Below, piece by piece: positions 31,693 to 40,387 of a DNA stretch of 64,000 bases. Location of the stretch: the NCBI RefSeq assembly GCF_009208565.1, contig NZ_WFLK01000001.1, positions 1 to 64,000 on the forward strand, written 5' to 3'. The notes beneath the pieces were generated by a model. That model made no database searches. It was not told where the DNA came from and saw only the letters and a program-made list of their open reading frames with translations. Origin of the DNA: Janthinobacterium aquaticum. Its GTDB lineage: Bacteria > Pseudomonadota > Gammaproteobacteria > Burkholderiales > Burkholderiaceae_D. How positions within the stretch are numbered: position 1 is the first letter of the stretch; each line of letters begins with the position of its first letter. A program made the translations under genes and the position numbers.

Positions 31693-32364
31693 ATGAACGC
31701 CTTTTTCCACGCCCATCTGGGCATTACCGACTTCTGGACTTTTTTGATCGGCACGATCTTTATCGTGCTGCTGCCCGGCCCTAACTCGATGTATGTGCTG
31801 TCGGTAGCCGCCCAGCGCGGCGTACGCCCGGCCTACCAGGGCGCCTGCGGCATATTCGTGGGTGACCTGGTGCTGATGGTGCTGTCAGCCTGCGGCGTGG
31901 CGTCGCTGCTGAAAGCCAGCCCTGCCCTGTTCTATGCCGTGAAGTATATCGGCGCGGCCTACCTGGGCTGGATCGGCCTGCAAATGCTGATCGGCTGCTG
32001 GCGGCAGCTGCGCGCACCGCAGGCTACCGGCGACGTCACGCCTGCGCCGACTGCTGCAAAGGAAAGCAATCCCTTCCGCAAGGCGCTGGTGATCAGCCTG
32101 ATGAATCCCAAGGCGATCCTGTTCTTTATTTCGTTCTTTATCCAGTTTGTCGACCCCGCCTTTGCCACGCCGGCGCTGTCGTTTGTCGGACTGGGCCTGA
32201 CTTGCCAGCTACTGAGCTTTACCTATCTGACAGTGATTATCTTTGTCGGCGCGCGCCTGGCGGCCGCCTTCCGCCGCCGTCGCCGCCTGTCGGCCGGCAT
32301 GGGCGGCGGGGTCGGTGCGCTGTTTATCGGCTTTGGCGCCAAGCTGGCCACCGCCACCCTGTAA
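31693..32364 (+). CDS. LysE/RhtB-family amino-acid exporter
   Basis: A 223-residue inner-membrane exporter with about six helices. The N-terminal LLPGPNSMYVLSVAAQRG is the family's GPN motif, followed by ACGIFVGDLVLMVLSACGVASLL. NPKAILFFISFF is the second hallmark. It resembles the leucine exporter LeuE within the family, but substrate is inferred only. It lies 8 bp after the ABC exporter and 10 bp before the aldolase-like gene, so all are probably one operon. Confidence 0.92.
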   Translation: MNAFFHAHLGITDFWTFLIGTIFIVLLPGPNSMYVLSVAAQRGVRPAYQGACGIFVGDLVLMVLSACGVASLLKASPALFYAVKYIGAAYLGWIGLQMLIGCWRQLRAPQATGDVTPAPTAAKESNPFRKALVISLMNPKAILFFISFFIQFVDPAFATPALSFVGLGLTCQLLSFTYLTVIIFVGARLAAAFRRRRRLSAGMGGGVGALFIGFGAKLATATL

Positions 32365-32374
32365 GGAGAACTTC

Positions 32375-33460
32375 TTGACCGACGCCGAACTGCGCCAGCA
32401 ATGCCATACCATTATCCCGGGCCACCGCCAGCCAACACCGGCCGAAACCTTTGCCGCGATGTCCGCCTGGTGCGAAGAACACGGCATTGCGCATGACACC
32501 TATGGCGACGGCGAACTGATCGAACAGTTCGAGCAAAAGATCGCGCGCCTGCTGGGCTTTGAAGCGGCAGTGTTCTGCATCACCGGCACCATGACGCAGG
32601 TGACCGCGTTGCGTCTGGCCTGCCAGGACCGCGCTTCGCGCCTGGTGGCGCTGCATCCGACCTCGCATATCCTGCGCCACGAACGCGGCAACCACGAACT
32701 GCTCGACCATTTCAAGGCCCTGATGATCGGCGACCCGCACCGGCCATGGACGGTGGATGACCTGCGCGCCGTGCCCGATGCGTTGGCTGCGGCGCAGCTT
32801 GAACTGCCGATGCGCGAAATCGGCGGCCAGTGCCCTCGATGGGACGAACTGGACGCTATCAAGCATCACTGCCAGCAGCACAATATCCACTTGCATATGG
32901 ACGGCGCACGCCTGTGGGAAACCCAGGCAGCGTTTGGCCAGCCACTCTCCGCCGTCTGCCGCGGCTTTGACAGCGTGTATGTGTCGCTCTACAAAGGTAT
33001 CGGCGGCCTGGGCGGCGCCATGCTGGCCGGCAGCGGCCAGTTTGTCGAGCGCGCACGCGAATGGTTCCGCCGCCAGGGCGGCAATATTATCCACCGTACG
33101 CCCTACGTGGTGGCCGCCGCCATGCAGTTCGATGCGCGCATCGCCGCCATGCCGCACTACTTCGAGCGCACGCAGTGGCTATACCAGCTGCTGCAGGATT
33201 ACCCGGTGATCGCCGTCAATCCGGCCCGCCCGCAGGCCAATATGCTGCACCTGCATCTGCCGGTCTCGCGCGAGCGCGCCATGGCGATCCGCGATGACAT
33301 CGCGAGCGAACACGGCATCTGGCTGTTCGGCCGCGCCAGCCATGCAGCACTGCCCGATCATTGCTATATCGAGTGGTATGTGGGCGACAACCTGCTGGCA
33401 ATGCCGGACGGCCAGGTGCTTAAGGCGCTCGATTTGCTCGCGGCGCGATTGAAGCCGTAA
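32375..33460 (+). CDS. Threonine-aldolase / beta-eliminating-lyase family PLP enzyme
   Basis: A protein of about 361 residues of the fold-type I PLP threonine aldolase family. The Schiff-base Lys lies in VSLYKGIGGLGGAML, and the cofactor Asp in LHMDGARLWE. It may cleave L-threonine or other beta-hydroxy amino acids, or catalyse beta-elimination. The start is TTG at 32375, 6 nt after an AAGGAG ribosome site; the reported open frame runs upstream through the LysE gene. Pairing with an amino-acid exporter suggests a shared amino-acid substrate (inference). It is the last gene of the long plus-strand run. Confidence 0.87.
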   Translation: MTDAELRQQCHTIIPGHRQPTPAETFAAMSAWCEEHGIAHDTYGDGELIEQFEQKIARLLGFEAAVFCITGTMTQVTALRLACQDRASRLVALHPTSHILRHERGNHELLDHFKALMIGDPHRPWTVDDLRAVPDALAAAQLELPMREIGGQCPRWDELDAIKHHCQQHNIHLHMDGARLWETQAAFGQPLSAVCRGFDSVYVSLYKGIGGLGGAMLAGSGQFVERAREWFRRQGGNIIHRTPYVVAAAMQFDARIAAMPHYFERTQWLYQLLQDYPVIAVNPARPQANMLHLHLPVSRERAMAIRDDIASEHGIWLFGRASHAALPDHCYIEWYVGDNLLAMPDGQVLKALDLLAARLKP

Positions 33461-33491
33461 TGGCCGCGTTTGGACACAGGCGCGTGCGCGC

Positions 33492-33569
33492 GTCGGCTTG
33501 ATGCTGATGTCGGCTTGATGCTGATGTCGGATTGACGCATATACGTCGGATTGACGCGTACATGTCGGC
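33492..33569. repeat. Tandem degenerate REP half-arms
   Basis: Four or five short direct repeats begin with GTCGG: two identical 17-mers (GTCGGCTTGATGCTGAT), then two 19-mers starting GTCGGATTGACGC, then GTCGGCGTAG leading into the BIME at 33570. They look like tandem copies of one REP arm that lost its partner arm. They are too few and too irregular for a CRISPR array. Confidence 0.7.
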
Positions 33570-33682
33570 GTAGGTCGGCTTAGCGCGTAGGTCGGCTTAG
33601 CGCGCAGCGCGTAAGCCGACAACATTGTTGACGTCAACGGTATTGTCGGATTACGGCCCCTGTGGGGCCTAATCCGACCTAC
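33570..33682. repeat. BIME with duplicated left arm
   Basis: Same design as the 13094 element, but the first 17 bases (GTAGGTCGGCTTAGCGC) are duplicated. The left hairpin uses GTCGGCTTA paired with TAAGCCGAC, a compensated change from the GTCGGATTA/TAATCCGAC form that the right hairpin keeps. The linker orientation matches the 13094 copy. It lies between the aldolase-like gene and the convergent fadL-type gene, 10 bp from the latter's stop. Confidence 0.9.
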
Positions 33683-33692
33683 GACCGACGCC

Positions 33693-35126
33693 TTAAAACT
33701 TGTAGTTATAAGCCAGCCCCAGCAACTGCATGCGGGTCTTGAACAGGCCGCGCGTGGTTTCGCCGTTGCCAGTGCAGCCGGCGGTCACCGGCGAGCACTG
33801 GTTGGTGTAGTTGACGGCGGCGTCCTTGAAGTCGATATAGCTGTAGGCCAGGTCCAGCGAGGCATTCGGGCTGAGCTTCCAGTTGGCGCCGATCGAATAC
33901 TGCATGCGGTCGCTGTCAGGTAGCGCTGCGTGGCGCAGTTCGGGGCCGCGTACCGGCGCTTCGTCATGGGCCACACCGGCACGCAGCAGCAGGCTGTCGC
34001 TATACTTGTAGTTGGCGCCCAGCGAGACGCGCGTGGTGTCCTTCCACTGCTGGCGGATGCGCTCTGCGCCTTCGGCTGTCGGCGGGAACTGGATATCGAG
34101 ATTTTGCAGGCGCGAGGTGCGCGTCCAGGTCACGTCACCCATCAGCGCCCAGCGCTCATCCATCTGATGGAAAGCGTTCAGCGAGACGGTTTCCGGCGTG
34201 CGCAGTTCGACCAGCGCGCCCGAATTGACCTTGTTGGAGGCGGCAGCAATAAAGGCGTTGACGGCGGCGTTATTCGACACCTGCGAGAAATCCCACACCG
34301 TATTGCCCTTGAGCTTGTGCGAGATCGACGAGCGGTACGACACGCCAAAGCGCGTCGCCTCGTTCATCTGGTACAGATAGCCAAGGTTGAAGCCAAATCC
34401 CCAGTCATCGCCATCCATCTCGGCATGCCCATCCTTGGCGCCGCGCAGCGCCACAGTCGCAGCTTGGGCGGCAGCCAAACCCTGTGTGCGCGCGATATTG
34501 GTGATAAAGGCGGTCGATGCGGCCGGCGCATGTTGCGCCAGGAAGGCCACCGAACCTGGCACGTCGACCGCTTGGCCCAGTTCGGCCTTCATGTATTCGG
34601 CCGTTACGCCAAAGCCGAACGAGTGATGCTCGTTGAGCTTGAACGCCACCGAAGGATTCAAGGCAATCGCTTCGAGCTTGATATTGGAAATGGCGTAGCG
34701 GCCGCTCCAGCTGTTGCCGTAATCGAGTTTGGCGCCGTAAGGCACGAACAGGCCGAAGCCGGCAGTCCACTGGTCGTTGAGCTTTTTGCTGGCGTACAGC
34801 GCTGGCGCAAACACGGCGTCGGGCGCATAGTCCTTGGCCGTGCCACCGGGGACGCGGTTGGTGAAGGTACGCGAGCCGGTGTCCTGGAAGCTCGAATGCG
34901 GCAGCACCAGCGTGCCGCCGCCGAGCAGTTGCGTGCCTTCCAGGCGCGACAGGCCGGCCGGGTTGTAGAAAATGGTGGAAGCGTCAGCCGCTTCAGCGGC
35001 ATTGGCGTCGGCCGTGCCCTGGCCGGACACGCTTTGCGAGCCGAAGCGGTAACCCGATGCGGCAGCATTGGTGGACAGGCCGGCCAGCGCGGCGGCAATG
35101 ATCAAAGGCAGATATTGTGGTTTCAA
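33693..35126 (-). CDS. OmpP1/FadL/TodX-family outer-membrane channel
   Basis: A 477-residue precursor with a signal peptide (MKPQYLPLIIAAALAGLSTNA) and mature N-terminus ASGYRFGSQSVSGQGTADA, the hatch-domain signature of FadL-type 14-strand channels. NPAGLSRLEGTQL is the conserved NPAG motif. The C-terminus ends in aromatic LLGLAYNYKF, as expected for BAM recognition. The channel imports hydrophobic molecules such as long-chain fatty acids. It appears to be monocistronic. Confidence 0.93.
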   Translation of the reverse strand: MKPQYLPLIIAAALAGLSTNAAASGYRFGSQSVSGQGTADANAAEAADASTIFYNPAGLSRLEGTQLLGGGTLVLPHSSFQDTGSRTFTNRVPGGTAKDYAPDAVFAPALYASKKLNDQWTAGFGLFVPYGAKLDYGNSWSGRYAISNIKLEAIALNPSVAFKLNEHHSFGFGVTAEYMKAELGQAVDVPGSVAFLAQHAPAASTAFITNIARTQGLAAAQAATVALRGAKDGHAEMDGDDWGFGFNLGYLYQMNEATRFGVSYRSSISHKLKGNTVWDFSQVSNNAAVNAFIAAASNKVNSGALVELRTPETVSLNAFHQMDERWALMGDVTWTRTSRLQNLDIQFPPTAEGAERIRQQWKDTTRVSLGANYKYSDSLLLRAGVAHDEAPVRGPELRHAALPDSDRMQYSIGANWKLSPNASLDLAYSYIDFKDAAVNYTNQCSPVTAGCTGNGETTRGLFKTRMQLLGLAYNYKF

Positions 35127-35259
35127 GCGGGTCTCTCTTTATTATATAAGCTGGCTATGCATGCGTTCGGGCCGCCAGTATCTGCCCGTCGTACGGAGCC
35201 GCCGGGAACGCCTGCAAGCGGGTTCCCGGACGGTGCCTGGGCAGCATATAATAAATTTC

Positions 35260-35287
35260 AAAAAAAAGCGAACGGTCGCTCTTTTTT
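35260..35287 (-). terminator. Intrinsic terminator of the membrane GGDEF-EAL gene
   Basis: AGCGA (35267-35271) and TCGCT (35276-35280) form a stem with an ACGG loop; A-tract and T-tract flank it on both sides. Read on the minus strand it gives a hairpin followed by seven T, right at the stop codon of the GGDEF-EAL gene. Symmetry makes it potentially bidirectional, but no plus-strand gene reads into it. Confidence 0.7.
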
Positions 35288-38069
35288 AGTGTGAGAGCTG
35301 CAATGCGGGCAGTGCCCCATCGGGTCGGCCCAGCAGTCGCCGCTTGAGCATCAGTTCGAGCATCTGCTCGGCAGGCACCGGGCGCGACACCAGGTAGCCC
35401 TGGATTTCATTGCACTGCAAGGTGCGCAGCATATCGAGCTGCTGCTGCGTTTCCACCCCTTCGGCCACCACGCTCATGCCCAGTGCATGGGCCATTGAAA
35501 CGATGGCGCGCACGAACACTTCACCCTGCTCCGAGCGGCCCAGTTCGGTGGTAAACGCGCGGTCGATCTTCAGGCCGTCCATGGCAAACCTCTGCAGCTG
35601 CGACAGCGACGAGTAGCCGGTGCCGAAATCGTCGACCAGCAGGCGCACGCCCAGCGCACGGATGGCGGCCAGTTGCTCGAGCGTACGGTTCTGCTCGTCC
35701 ATCATCGCCGATTCGGTGATTTCCACTTCGATCAGGCGCGCTTCGATGGCATGCCGCGCCAGCGCCGAGGCCAGTACCAGATGCACATCGCCACGGCTGA
35801 ACTGGCGCGCCGAGACGTTGATGGAAACGGGCACCAGCTGCAAGCCAAACGACTTCCAGCGCGCCATCTGCTGGCAGACCTTTTCAATCACCATCTCGCC
35901 CAGCTGCGAAATGAGGCCGCTGCTTTCGGCCACCGGGATGAATTCAAGCGGCGGCACCATGCCGTGCAGCGGATGCTGCCAGCGCACCAGCGCCTCCATA
36001 CTGCACAACAGGCCGCTTTGGGTATCGACGCGTGGCTGGTACACCACCAGGAATTGATCCTGCTCGAGCGCCGTTACCAGCGCCTGCTCCAGTTCGCGCC
36101 GGTGGCGGATGGTCTCGAACAGCGCCGGCTGGAAGAAGCGGTGATGGCCCTTGCCGGCCATCTTGACGGCGTACATGGCGATATCGGCGTTTTTCAGCAG
36201 CACATCGGTGTCGCGCCCGTCGCGCGGCGAGATGCTGATACCGATCGAGGCGCCCATCTTGTGGCGCTCGCTGCCCAGGTAGAACGGCTCGTCGAAGGCC
36301 TGCGCGATGCGCGCGGCAACCTGCTCGGCGCGGCTGTCGTCTTCGATCGGATCGAGCAGCACCACGAATTCATCGCCGCCCAGGCGCACCACATGGTCGC
36401 CAGGGCGCAGCACCGCCTTCAGGCGCACCGAGGCGGCGCGCAGCACCTTGTCGCCTTCGGCATGGCCCTGCGTGTCATTGATGTCCTTGAAACCGTCCAG
36501 ATCGATGAACAGCAGCGCCAGCATCTGCCCGCCCTGCGCCGCGCGGCTCAATGCGCCGGGCAGGAAGTGCTGCAGCCAATGGCGGTTCGGCAAGCCGGTC
36601 AGGCCATCCTCGTTGGCCATGCGGCGCAGTTCCTGCTCGTGCTCTTTCGCCTCACTGATGTCCTGCACGGTCACGGCCAGGCGGTCGCCGCTACGCACCA
36701 CACGCCGGCGTATCCAGCGCAGCTGGAACGGATTGCCGTCGGCCAGTTCGATTTCCTGCTCCGAAAAGCCGGTCTGCATGGCCACCTTGTAATTCTGGAT
36801 CAGGTCGCGGAAATACGGCTCGTGCGCGCGCGACTGCAGACGCAGGCCCAGCAGCTGCTCGCGGCGCACGCCCAAAAAACGGGCGCCCGGCTCGTTGCAG
36901 TCGACCAGTTCAAAGTCGCTGATGGCGCCGTTGGCCCCGCGAATGGCCACGATAATATAAAAGCCGTCGCTGGTGCCTTCGGTGGCCATGCGGTAGGCGC
37001 CGCGCACGCCTTCGGACTGATGGTGGCGCCAGGCCAGGCGCAACGACAAGATGGTGGCGACGCCGGTAAAGGCCAGCAGCATGGCGCTGACGGCCAGCGC
37101 GATGCCGAGGTAAATGGTGCGCGTTTCCTGGTAAGGCTGCAGCACTTCCATGTCGGCCAGGCCAACCAGGGCCGTAAATGGATAGGCGCCCAGCGCCTGC
37201 CAGCCGACAAAACGGTTCTGCTTGTCCGAAAAGCCGATACGGCCCTGCGACTGCATGGCGCCGCTGTCGCTGTCGAGAAAGCTGGTGTCAAAGAATGGCA
37301 CGCCGCGCACCGGCGCCACGCGCGAACCGAGGCGGGTGCTGAATAACTCGCCATCCTCGCCGACCAGCGCCGACATGCCCAGCCTGCCGAAATTGACGCT
37401 GTCATAAAATTCGGAAAAATAGCTGGAATGGATGGAAATGAGCAGCACGCCGTCGAAATTGCCATCGGCGTCCTCGAGGCGGCGCGTAAAGTGAACCAGG
37501 GTGGCGTCCTGGGCCGCGCCAGCACCCTCGTCCGCCTGGCCGGTGTCGGCCGCCGGCGCCGTTTCCTGCATCCGCCCCAGCGCAATGCGCAGCGCACTGG
37601 AGTTACTGCGCCAGTGCCGCAACAGCATATCGCTGCGCTCACTGGTGCGCAGGCGCTGCAGCGGCGCGGTGGCCGTCACGGGGTGGCCCTTGCGGTCGAA
37701 GATGGCGACGACGGCAAATTGCGGCAAGGCATACATGCCCTGCGTCTTGAGCTGGTCGAGCTGCAGCCTGCCGTGTGCGTTTTCCCATTCGTATTTCAGC
37801 TGCAGCGTGAGCTGGTCCATCTGCTCCATGGTGCGCAGCAGATACTGGCCGTAGGCCTTGGACAGCGAGGCGACATTGTCGAGCGCCTGCTGCTGCGCCA
37901 CCTTTTTTTCCGCTTCCAGCTGCAGCAAGGTAGCGGTCCACAGCACCGCGCACAGGGCCAGCCCGAGCAGCGGCCAGGCCAGCACCATGCGCAGGTTGGC
38001 CCTGAAGAATGCCGCGCGGCTGAGCTCGGTAGCAGCGCCGGCAGGCATGAAAAATTGTCGCAAAGGCAT
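35286..38069 (-). CDS. Membrane sensor GGDEF-EAL c-di-GMP protein
   Basis: A 927-residue inner-membrane protein. Helix 1 is at about 28-50, then a periplasmic Cache-like sensor (about 55-320) and helix 2 near 328-350 ([20 protein letters not shown]). A PAS-like domain (about 360-480), a GGDEF domain (about 490-650, motif GGDEF intact) and an EAL domain (about 665-915, [24 protein letters not shown]) follow. Both catalytic sites look competent. The frame starts with [16 protein letters not shown] at 38069. It probably senses a small periplasmic ligand and adjusts motility or biofilm formation. Confidence 0.92.
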   Translation of the reverse strand: MPLRQFFMPAGAATELSRAAFFRANLRMVLAWPLLGLALCAVLWTATLLQLEAEKKVAQQQALDNVASLSKAYGQYLLRTMEQMDQLTLQLKYEWENAHGRLQLDQLKTQGMYALPQFAVVAIFDRKGHPVTATAPLQRLRTSERSDMLLRHWRSNSSALRIALGRMQETAPAADTGQADEGAGAAQDATLVHFTRRLEDADGNFDGVLLISIHSSYFSEFYDSVNFGRLGMSALVGEDGELFSTRLGSRVAPVRGVPFFDTSFLDSDSGAMQSQGRIGFSDKQNRFVGWQALGAYPFTALVGLADMEVLQPYQETRTIYLGIALAVSAMLLAFTGVATILSLRLAWRHHQSEGVRGAYRMATEGTSDGFYIIVAIRGANGAISDFELVDCNEPGARFLGVRREQLLGLRLQSRAHEPYFRDLIQNYKVAMQTGFSEQEIELADGNPFQLRWIRRRVVRSGDRLAVTVQDISEAKEHEQELRRMANEDGLTGLPNRHWLQHFLPGALSRAAQGGQMLALLFIDLDGFKDINDTQGHAEGDKVLRAASVRLKAVLRPGDHVVRLGGDEFVVLLDPIEDDSRAEQVAARIAQAFDEPFYLGSERHKMGASIGISISPRDGRDTDVLLKNADIAMYAVKMAGKGHHRFFQPALFETIRHRRELEQALVTALEQDQFLVVYQPRVDTQSGLLCSMEALVRWQHPLHGMVPPLEFIPVAESSGLISQLGEMVIEKVCQQMARWKSFGLQLVPVSINVSARQFSRGDVHLVLASALARHAIEARLIEVEITESAMMDEQNRTLEQLAAIRALGVRLLVDDFGTGYSSLSQLQRFAMDGLKIDRAFTTELGRSEQGEVFVRAIVSMAHALGMSVVAEGVETQQQLDMLRTLQCNEIQGYLVSRPVPAEQMLELMLKRRLLGRPDGALPALQLSH

Positions 38070-38247
38070 GTTGCTGTTTTTACCGTATTTACATCATTTC
38101 CGTAAGGATACACAAGTTACCACAGAGTTATCGCCAGTGGTATGCGCCAGGCGCATTTATGTGCATGCGAACAGCGCGGGCGGCACTGCATGGCGCCGGC
38201 TGCGTTACAATCACCGTCCTTATGTAGGCGATGTAGGAGCACCAACC

Positions 38248-39222
38248 ATGCAGCAATACCAGGAATTGATCAGAACCGTCCTTGATACCGGCAGCTGGCA
38301 GGATAACCGCACGGGTATCCGCACCCTGAGCGTACCGGGCGCGATGATGCGTTTTGACCTGGCCAATGGCAATTTTCCAGCCGTCACCACCAAGAAGCTG
38401 GCCTTCAAGTCGGTCGTCGGCGAATTGTGCGCGTTTTTGCGCGCGTCGCGCAATGCGGCCGAGTTCCGCGCGCTCGGCTGCAAAGTCTGGGACCAGAACG
38501 CCAACGAGAACGCGCAGTGGCTGGCCAATCCCTACCGCCAGGGTGAAGACGACCTCGGCCCCGTCTACGGCGTGCAATGGCGCCAATGGCCAGCCTACAA
38601 GCTGCTCGACGCGAGCGAAGCGGCGCAGATTGCCAGCGCGCAGGCCAACGGCTTTGCAGTAGTGGCGCCGGTGGTCGAGGAAGGCGTGGCAAAGGTGCTG
38701 CTGTACAAGGCGGTCGACCAGTTGCGCGAATGCCTGGACACCATCATGAACGACCCAGGCAGCCGCCGCATCCTGTTCCATGGCTGGAACCCGGCCGTGC
38801 TCGACGCCGTGGCCCTGCCCGCCTGCCATTTGCTGTACCAGTTTATTCCCAACGCCAGCACGCGTGAAATCTCGCTGTGCCTGTATGTGCGCAGCAACGA
38901 CATCGGCCTGGGCACGCCGTTCAATATCGCCGAAGGCGCCGTGCTGCTGCACCTGGTGGCGCGCCTGACCGGCTATACCCCGCGCTGGTTCACCTATTTT
39001 ATCGGCGACGCGCATATCTATGAAAACCATCTCGATATGGTGCAGGAGCAGTTGCAGCGCGAGCCGTTCCCGGCGCCGCGCCTGGTAATTGCCGACCGCG
39101 TGCCCGAGTATGCCAAAACCGGCAAGTATGAGCCGGAATGGCTGGAAAAGATCGAACCGTCCGACTTTTCGCTGGAAGGCTACGAGCATCATGCGCCGAT
39201 CAAGGCGGCGATGGCGGTCTGA
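38248..39222 (+). CDS. thyA: Thymidylate synthase (long form)
   Basis: A 324-residue ThyA makes dTMP from dUMP with methylene-THF. The active-site Cys is in [10 protein letters not shown], and other sites are [16 protein letters not shown] and [10 protein letters not shown]. It is about 60 residues longer than E. coli ThyA because of an insertion at about residues 112-152 ([20 protein letters not shown] to [11 protein letters not shown]). Such a long form is common in Burkholderiales (family knowledge). ATG at 38248 starts [10 protein letters not shown]. The stop overlaps the start of the next gene by one base. Confidence 0.95.
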   Translation: MQQYQELIRTVLDTGSWQDNRTGIRTLSVPGAMMRFDLANGNFPAVTTKKLAFKSVVGELCAFLRASRNAAEFRALGCKVWDQNANENAQWLANPYRQGEDDLGPVYGVQWRQWPAYKLLDASEAAQIASAQANGFAVVAPVVEEGVAKVLLYKAVDQLRECLDTIMNDPGSRRILFHGWNPAVLDAVALPACHLLYQFIPNASTREISLCLYVRSNDIGLGTPFNIAEGAVLLHLVARLTGYTPRWFTYFIGDAHIYENHLDMVQEQLQREPFPAPRLVIADRVPEYAKTGKYEPEWLEKIEPSDFSLEGYEHHAPIKAAMAV

Positions 39223-40262
39223 TGGCGACCGCACCACTGTCGGCGCTGCATCGCAAGCTGTTTGACGAAACCAGCGGTGAAAAGTTCGCACGCCTGAAAG
39301 ACCGGCTGCTGAAAAACCATGGCGAGGCGGACCGCGCCGCCGTGCTGTCGATACTGGCGGCGTATATCCGCGACGGCCAGCTGCTGCACTGGCGCGCTTT
39401 TTTGCTGCCCGATATGGTGCGCCTGACGCAGCCTGGCGAGTACGAAGATTTTTATGCCTGGAGCCTGCAGCAACCCAAGCTGGCCTACTGGAGCGTCGAT
39501 GGCCTGCTGAAAAGCGGCGGCAAGGCTGCGTATCCTGCACTCGTTGCGCTGGCGCTGGACACCGGCCAGGCACTCGATGTGCGCGCCAAGGCCGTCAAGA
39601 GCCTGGCCATCTTCAGCCGCCAGCCGTTTGACGCGGGCCGCCCGCAAGACCCCGGCTACTGGAAAGAGCCGGATCTCGACCTGCCGGCGCTGCTGGCCTG
39701 GCAGTCGCTCGGCTACCCCGATGGCGCCGGCCATGCCGAGCCGGCGCGCCACCGTCTGCTCGACGCGCCGCAGTCACCGCTGGAACATGCACTGGCCGCG
39801 CTCGAGCGCAAGCTGGCGGCGCAGCGCGCGCAGGAACAGGATCTGGCCCAGCCGTCAAACTGGCTGACCATCGCCAATCCTGCGGACCTGCTGGCCATCG
39901 ACCAGCGCTGGACGCTGCCCGAGCACTACCGGCGCTTCCTGGCCTGCGCTTCGCCGCTCAGGGTACAGGTCGAAGGAGATGATTTTCCAGAAGGCGTAAG
40001 CCTGTACGGCGCGCACGAACTGCTCAAGGCGCAGCATGGCTACAGCTGGAATCCGGTCGAACAGGCCGTCATTGCCGACTGGCCCGCGCACTATGTGGTG
40101 ATTGCCGATGCAGGCGCCGACCCGTTCTGCCTGGATCTGAGCCAGGCCGATGGCGAGGATGCGCCGGTGCTGCACGCCATGCATGGCACCGGACGCTGGG
40201 ATTTCGAGCGGTACAACGCCAGCCTGGTTGACTTTATCAACGAGCTGGCCAGCGCAAAATAA
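39222..40262 (+). CDS. SUKH (SMI1/KNR4) domain protein coupled to thyA
   Basis: A 346-residue protein. The C-terminal 150 residues (NPADLLAIDQRWTLPEHYRRF, PLRVQVEGDDFPEGVSLYG, DAGADPFCLDLSQ) match the SMI1/KNR4 SUKH fold. The N-terminal 190 residues are helical and HEAT-like, and have no identified domain. SUKH proteins often serve as immunity proteins in toxin systems, but no toxin is adjacent. It is translationally coupled to thyA (shared base TGATG). ATG at 39222 starts [13 protein letters not shown]. Function unknown. Confidence 0.8.
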   Translation: MATAPLSALHRKLFDETSGEKFARLKDRLLKNHGEADRAAVLSILAAYIRDGQLLHWRAFLLPDMVRLTQPGEYEDFYAWSLQQPKLAYWSVDGLLKSGGKAAYPALVALALDTGQALDVRAKAVKSLAIFSRQPFDAGRPQDPGYWKEPDLDLPALLAWQSLGYPDGAGHAEPARHRLLDAPQSPLEHALAALERKLAAQRAQEQDLAQPSNWLTIANPADLLAIDQRWTLPEHYRRFLACASPLRVQVEGDDFPEGVSLYGAHELLKAQHGYSWNPVEQAVIADWPAHYVVIADAGADPFCLDLSQADGEDAPVLHAMHGTGRWDFERYNASLVDFINELASAK

Positions 40263-40289
40263 CTGGATCTAGCCGAGTCCAGGCAAACC

Positions 40290-40387
40290 GTAGGTCGGAT
40301 TAGCCGCGTAGCGGCGTAATCCGACAATACCGCAAGCGCCAACAATGTTGTCGGATTACGGCCCCTTCGCGGCCTAATCCGACCTAC
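40290..40387. repeat. BIME: paired inverted REP units
   Basis: Left end GTAGGTCGGATTAGCCGC and right end TAATCCGACCTAC, with two hairpins and a CAACAATGTTG linker. It lies between the SUKH gene and the convergent TonB receptor gene. The right end overlaps the receptor's stop codon: the TAG (read on the minus strand) lies in the terminal GTAGG. Confidence 0.92.

Noticed and set aside
33492-33569. Possible CRISPR-like or tandem repeat array
   Set aside because: Only four or five short units, of unequal length, without unique spacers; they match REP arms.
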